DNA of 64,000 bases from the NCBI GenBank assembly GCA_034508935.3, contig CM067442.1, forward strand, positions 87,325,448-87,389,447. The letters are read 5' to 3'. Under the pieces are notes generated by a model. The model was not told where the DNA came from, did not search any database, and saw only the letters and a program-made list of their open reading frames with translations. Positions 59,448 to 64,000 of this stretch are shown here, one piece after another. Source of the stretch: Berghia stephanieae. Taxonomy: Eukaryota; Mollusca; Gastropoda; Nudibranchia; Aeolidiidae. Every line of letters begins with the position of its first letter. The first letter of the stretch is position 1. The translations under genes were made by a program, and so were the position numbers.

Positions 59448-59985
59448 TGGGTGGGGTCCCTGACCTCCCATAGTGGGCAGGGAGGTACTTACTGTGTCTT
59501 CTATCCCCTATATATTTTTTTCCAACTTGCTTTCTGTCTTTGTCTTGGAATGAGATTACTTGGTTTTGTCCTGGCCCTGGCTGAGAGGGAAACAGTCAAA
59601 TGTATAGTTATTGTTTTGGGAGGTGATATTTTTTCCCCTGTAAATCATCTCTGTTATGTATTATTATTATGTTTGTTGTTTTGAATTTATAATGTAAGCA
59701 TTTGAGTGTATTCCTCTTAGTGGGGACCTGTGTTCGTGTCTGGATGAGACTTTTAGGTGATCTCAAACTAAGTACATTGATGGTACACCAATTCCCTATT
59801 TGTACCATTCCCTTTGTCTTACCTTTTCTTGGGTGATTTAATTGTAATTCTAGAACTTTTTACTGTCTCATGTTCTCCCTTTTACTGGCGCTGATATGAC
59901 CTACATGTGTTGTAAAACCCTTAAAAACAAACCAAGACCTAAATGTGTTGTAAGCCCCGTAAAACCCTTTAAAACAAACAAAAAT
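59448..59985 (+). mobile_element. Unclassified retroposon R, copy b
   Basis: Starts at GGGTGGGGTCCCTGACC and runs through TTTCTGTCTTTGTCTTGGAA, GGAAACAGTC, TTTTGGGAGGTGATATTTTT and CTCAAACTAAGTACATTGAT to CGCTGATATGACC, TGTTGTAAGCCCCGTAAAAC and an AAACAAAC tail. No ORF of substance and no A/B box recognised. Confidence 0.8.
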
Positions 59986-60109
59986 AATAATGCTGTTGCT
60001 TTGCGTTTCATTTAAGCTGTAAAATCTCACCAAAACAAAATTTAGTGAATTTCTGTTGTTCGACCATGGAACAGAAGTAGACCCGAAAAGCAATCTAAAT
60101 ATGCCTCTG

Positions 60110-60668
60110 ACTACTTGTACTGGGTGGAGTTCCGACTTCCCATAGTGGGCATGGAACTTGTTCTGCCTCCTGTATCTGTTTTCCAATTGCTTTCTGTCTT
60201 TGTCTTGGAATGAGATTAATTAGTTTTGTCCTGACCCTGGCCGAAGTCCTTGGCTGGGAGGGAAACAGTCGAATGTATAGTCATAGTTTTGGGAGATGGG
60301 TATTTTTTCCTTGTAAATCATCTTTCTATTATGTACTGTTTTTTTTTTTTATTTATTCTTAACATAATGATTTGTAAACATTTGAGTTTGAGTGTTTTCC
60401 TCTTACTGGAGACTTGTGCTGGTGTCTGGGTGAGACTTTTAGGTGATCCCAAACTAAGTACACTGATAGTGTGTGTGCTCTTGGAATCTACATCTGTTCC
60501 CTATTTGAATCATTCTCCCTTGTCTTACTTTTTTCTCAAGTCCTTTTAATTGTACATCTAAAATGTTTTTACTATCCAATTTTCTTCCTTTTTACTGGCG
60601 CTGATATGACCTTGTGTCGCAAGCGCCGTAAAACTCTTAAACTTAAAAACAAAAATCAAACTACTTGT
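60110..60668 (+). mobile_element. Unclassified retroposon R, copy c, with target duplications
   Basis: The element is 60119-60659. ACTACTTGT occurs immediately before (60110-60118) and after it (60660-60668), a 9-bp target duplication. The 3' end has a stem-loop, GGCGCT...AGCGCC, followed by GTAAAAC and an A-rich tail. Confidence 0.85.
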
Positions 60669-60718
60669 CATTGTAAGTCTCACCCACCCAGGCACATACA
60701 CAAAATCCCCAACAAGTA

Positions 60719-62209
60719 GAGTCATCCCTTCCCTTACGGCCATTTCCCCGACCGACCAAATAGAGAGTTTTTGTTTTGTTACGTCTTTAATTGAATGAAT
60801 TTAGTTGTAATAACTCGATTACATCATCTACGAAGACTGCTTCCGCCACTATAAACTGTTAAAATAGCAAGTTGTAGCGAAAACTCACTCAAATTGACAA
60901 CTTTTGTTCAGGTAAGATGAAAATGTTTCTTGTCTTATGGGTTGCACGTCGTCCATCCAGACTGACAAATAAGCTGAATGTATCTCTTCTAACAGTAGAA
61001 ATATATTGAGTGGCTTAAAACTGCCTCCTGGGATCTATATTTGGACATTACTATTGTCAAATCGATGTTGAATCTCCACTGTGCCCTGAAAACAGGTTGG
61101 TCGATGAGGGAAGGGCATTTTCGCATGTCTCGTCCCCTACTGACCAAACACTTTAAATGGGTCTTTAAAAAACCCTACCAAACACCTTAAAACGTTTTAT
61201 GTTGGTTTTTTTTTCATTTCCGAGACCCAGATGTGTAAATAGTTGCTAAACAGTTTGTCGTTTAACAGTTGCTGCTAATAGAAAGGCAGAAAAAAGGGGC
61301 TAGATGCAAAGAAAACAGCAGGAAAGGAAACGTCAGGAGAGGTAAAAAATAAAGCAGGTAGATTGGCACTGAATCAGAAAGGGAGAGGGAAGGACAAAAG
61401 AGAAAGACAGAAATCATCCTCGGCGAAACTAGTAAGAGACTCGTACATAGGTTATTCTGGATGATGATTCATCATGTTCATCAGATTACTTGAGCAATAG
61501 AGAGTACAATGGCCGAATTAGTTGCGGCCGGTGCAAGCGCTGGTTACGTACATTTAAAAAAAAAAAAAACAATGCTCGGGCAGCCAGCTTGATACCATTG
61601 AAGCCCTTGACGAGGAAGGGCTCGATGAGTATTTGTTTCAATTTGATTTTAGTTTTAAAAAATAAATCTGCATGTCATGTCTTGTCCTCATAATTGTTAC
61701 TGTATTAATGTTTCCTTGGCAGGTAGAAATTGTAAAGAGCCTCGAGTGAGAATCTTAAGCTGATTTGTTTTGTTTTTTTTGTTTGTTTTTTTTAATGAAT
61801 AACTGATAGTCTTATTTATTGTATATTTACGATGATATTTACAGTACAGCCTTTCTTGTTATTCATTTGAGCTTTATATCAAATTGTAGTGCCTCATAAT
61901 AATGTTCCGTTAGTGGTAGTGGTAAGATCGGGTGGCCGGTAGGGGATCAGACTTTGGGCGGTAGGGAATGATGGAAAAGAAAGTGGTCGGTAGGGGAAAA
62001 ATACATCACATATTTAACACCACTAGAACATGGATAATATTTCTAGCCGGGGAAAAATCAGTTGACAACCCAAACCTATCACCATGCCTTAAGATTTTGC
62101 GACATTGCTCTTTGAAAAAGGCATTATTTATGGTGCTTGTTTTGGACAGATTATTGCCCTTGTTCTCGTAAGGCTTTAGCGGACGGTAGGGACGGTACGA
62201 CTCCAGTAG
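60719..62209. mobile_element. Possible DNA transposon with short TIR-like ends
   Basis: The left AGTCATCCCTTCCCTTACGG resembles the inverse of the right AGTCGTACCGTCCCTACCGTC-type end. Inside, a basic K/R/E-rich coding remnant (61280-61430) precedes a Cys-containing frame, YNGRISCGRCKRWL (61505-61545), possibly a decayed zinc-finger end of a transposase. The similarity is weak and the target duplication uncertain. Confidence 0.3.
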
Positions 62210-62219
62210 GATATTAAAA

Positions 62220-62275
62220 AATTGAGAAATTAGGAAGCAGGCACTGGTGTAAGATAAAGATCATACACACTTGTT
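62220..62275. mobile_element. Fragment of SINE-like family 3
   Basis: AAATTAGGAAGCAGGCACTG, then GGTGTAAGATAAAGATC, matches the body of the elements at 46.5 and 46.8 kb. Confidence 0.6.
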
Positions 62276-62341
62276 AAGATCTTTAACAAGTAGTATAGTA
62301 CACCATAAGATTGTAACAATATTGATGATAACTTACAATAG

Positions 62342-63190
62342 ATGCGGCTATGTGGTCTAGTGGTATGACACTCGCTTTCTGAGCGGAAGGTCCTGGGTTC
62401 GTTGTTTTTGTTTTTGTTTGTTTTTAAGGGTTTTACAGCGCTTGCAACACATTTAGGTTATATCAGCGCAAGTAAAAAGGAAGAAAATGGGATAGTTCTA
62501 GAATTACAATTAAAGCACTCAAGAGAAAGTAAGACAAAGGGGAACTGGGAACAAATAGGGATCAGATGTAAATTCCAAGAGCATACCACCAATGTACTTA
62601 GTTTGAGATCACCTTTGTCTTATCCGGACACAAGCACAAAATCCAACAAAGAGGAACACACTCAAATACTTACATTATACATTTAAAATAACACATACAA
62701 TAATACATAACAGAGAGATGATTTACAATGAAAAAAATATCATCTCCCAAAACAATAACTATGCATATGACTGTTTCCCTCCCAGCCAGGACTCGGACTA
62801 GGGCCAGGAAAAAAAAAAACAAGTAATTTCATTCCAAGACAAAGCTAGAAAGCATGTTGGAAAACAGATATAAGGGGATAGAAGACACAGTATGTACCTC
62901 CCTGCCGCTATGGGAGGTCAGGATCCCCACCCAGTGGTCCTGGGTTCGAGCCTCGCGCTCGGCGCATAGTTGAGTCCTTGGAAAAGGCTCTTTACTCACA
63001 TTCTCTCACCGTAATCAATTGTAAAATGAGTACCTGGCCGTTAACAGCGTTGTCTTTGTCCGAAAAATTGTAATATCGCCTAACAGGCGTTATGTCCCGT
63101 CCTACATGTTAAATGTTGCTGTTGACCAGGGACCCTTGTAAAGCGTTTTGAGCACATTTGGTGGATATTGCGCTATATAAAAGCCCAATT
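62342..63190 (+). mobile_element. SINE, family 1, split by retroposon R
   Basis: The head GCGGCTATGTGGTCTAGTGG runs to GGTCCTGGGTTCG at 62401. After the insertion the SINE resumes with the same 13 bases at 62936-62948 and continues CGAGCCTCGCGCTCGGC through the body to GCGCTATATAAAAGCC. Apart from the insertion it is full length. Confidence 0.95.
62402..62935 (-). mobile_element. Unclassified retroposon R, copy d
   Basis: A 534-bp minus-strand copy whose limits are set by the 13-bp target duplication GGTCCTGGGTTCG. On the minus strand it begins ACTGGGTGGGGATCCTGACC and ends GTAAAACCCTTAAAAACAAA followed by more A/C-rich tail. The open frame at 62402-62686 on the + strand is antisense and not a gene. 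Confidence 0.95.
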
Positions 63191-63193
63191 TAG

Positions 63194-64000
63194 ATAATGC
63201 AATAGAAAGAAGCTGAAAAACAATAGGAATTTTTTTTAAAAATATATCCCATTAAAAGAAACATAAAACCAGTCCCACTCTAAGCAAAGCTTTTAGCTAA
63301 GGAGACAACAATCATGGGCTCCCCTGACACTTCTCACAGAAAAACACATTCACTCTCATCAACTTCCTGCACGGAGATGCCTGAGTTAAATTCAAGTTCT
63401 ACCTCAATCTAGACCATGAAGAGAAAGAGTCAGTAAAGTAGAGAAGGACATTGAATAGATGGATTCAAAATCCCATCAGTATCAGTAGCTCCCATCAACC
63501 GCCCGCTTGTTTAGATTGTATTTGTGAGACCAAGACCATTTTCAGACAACAGGACATATAGGAATATTGACCAATTAGGGTCAAGGCGAAATTACGTGAG
63601 GACATGTAGAGAAGGCAGTTGAAGGTGACACAATGTAAGACAATAAAAAGAGACAGAAAGCAAGTAATAAGCCAAGGTGTTGAGAGCCCTACCCAGCAGT
63701 CTCAATGACTGCTGACACTACATTAATTATGAAGAAGTGACATGAAAGAAAAAATCCTTGTGTTTTTTATAAGGATATTTGGCATTTTAATTTCGCACCA
63801 ACTCACAAATTATTCTCTTCAAGATTTTAATGATACTTTTTTACAGCAAGGCTAAAAAAAATCCTAAATAAGAGAATAAGTTAAAATATAAAGAGATAAT
63901 TTTTTTTTTCAAATGTTATTTTAATCTTTGCTAAATAATGAATTTGTAAAAATATATTAACTTTGCAAAACATTTCATGGAAAGAAATATATATACATAG
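63194..64000. other. Gene-free end of window
   Basis: No gene, SINE box or LINE motif recognised. Confidence 0.35.

Noticed and set aside
60719-62209. Host zinc-finger gene around the CGRCKRW frame
   Set aside because: Short frames, no splice sites fitting an exon chain, and TIR-like flanks make a decayed transposon more likely.
62402-62686. 94-codon + strand frame as a gene
   Set aside because: It is antisense to retroposon R and starts inside its tail.

Overview
The window is eukaryotic, AT-rich animal DNA. Short exons with GT..AG introns, long microsatellites, several tRNA-derived SINE families, LINE fragments and DNA transposons all point to a metazoan. The mix of repeats, with SINE and LINE 3' ends of the GCGCTATATAAA type, suggests a marine invertebrate, perhaps an echinoderm-grade deuterostome. 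That assignment is inference and was not tested by a search.

Only one host gene is recognised with confidence: SEL1L (Hrd3 homologue), the ER-membrane adaptor of the HRD1 ubiquitin ligase used in ER-associated degradation. It runs on the + strand from about 25.4 to 51.3 kb in 19 recognisable coding exons. Exons 3-19 join in perfect phase and encode about 584 residues of SEL1 repeats, the HRD1-proximal region and a C-terminal membrane anchor. The first two exons (signal peptide, then a Q/E-rich linker in place of the vertebrate fibronectin type II domain) have an unresolved junction, and exon 2 changes reading frame twice.

Layout. 0-7.3 kb: microsatellites, a LINE with a 5' inversion, and a second LINE interrupted by a SINE. 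7.4-18.5 kb: an unusual, essentially non-coding block bounded by perfect 41-bp inverted repeats. It holds a 52-bp tandem repeat and a higher-order array made of consecutive short hairpins, some with compensatory changes. 19-25.2 kb: four LINE remnants, one of them split by a roughly 1-kb palindromic element with 9-bp target duplications that carries two tRNA-like sequences. 25.4-51.3 kb: SEL1L, whose introns hold a pogo/Tigger-like element, a LINE split by a 2-kb insertion, a hAT-like element with an 8-bp target duplication, SINEs and microsatellites. 51.9-56.2 kb: a candidate element with inverted ends and a duplicated interior. 56.7-63.2 kb: SINEs and four copies of an unclassified retroposon of about 535 bp, one of which has landed inside the B-box region of a SINE.

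No rRNA gene, functional-looking tRNA gene, CRISPR array, LTR retroelement or capsid/envelope-bearing element was recognised. The strongest candidates for something undescribed are the 10.8-kb hairpin-array element and the roughly 535-bp retroposon family.
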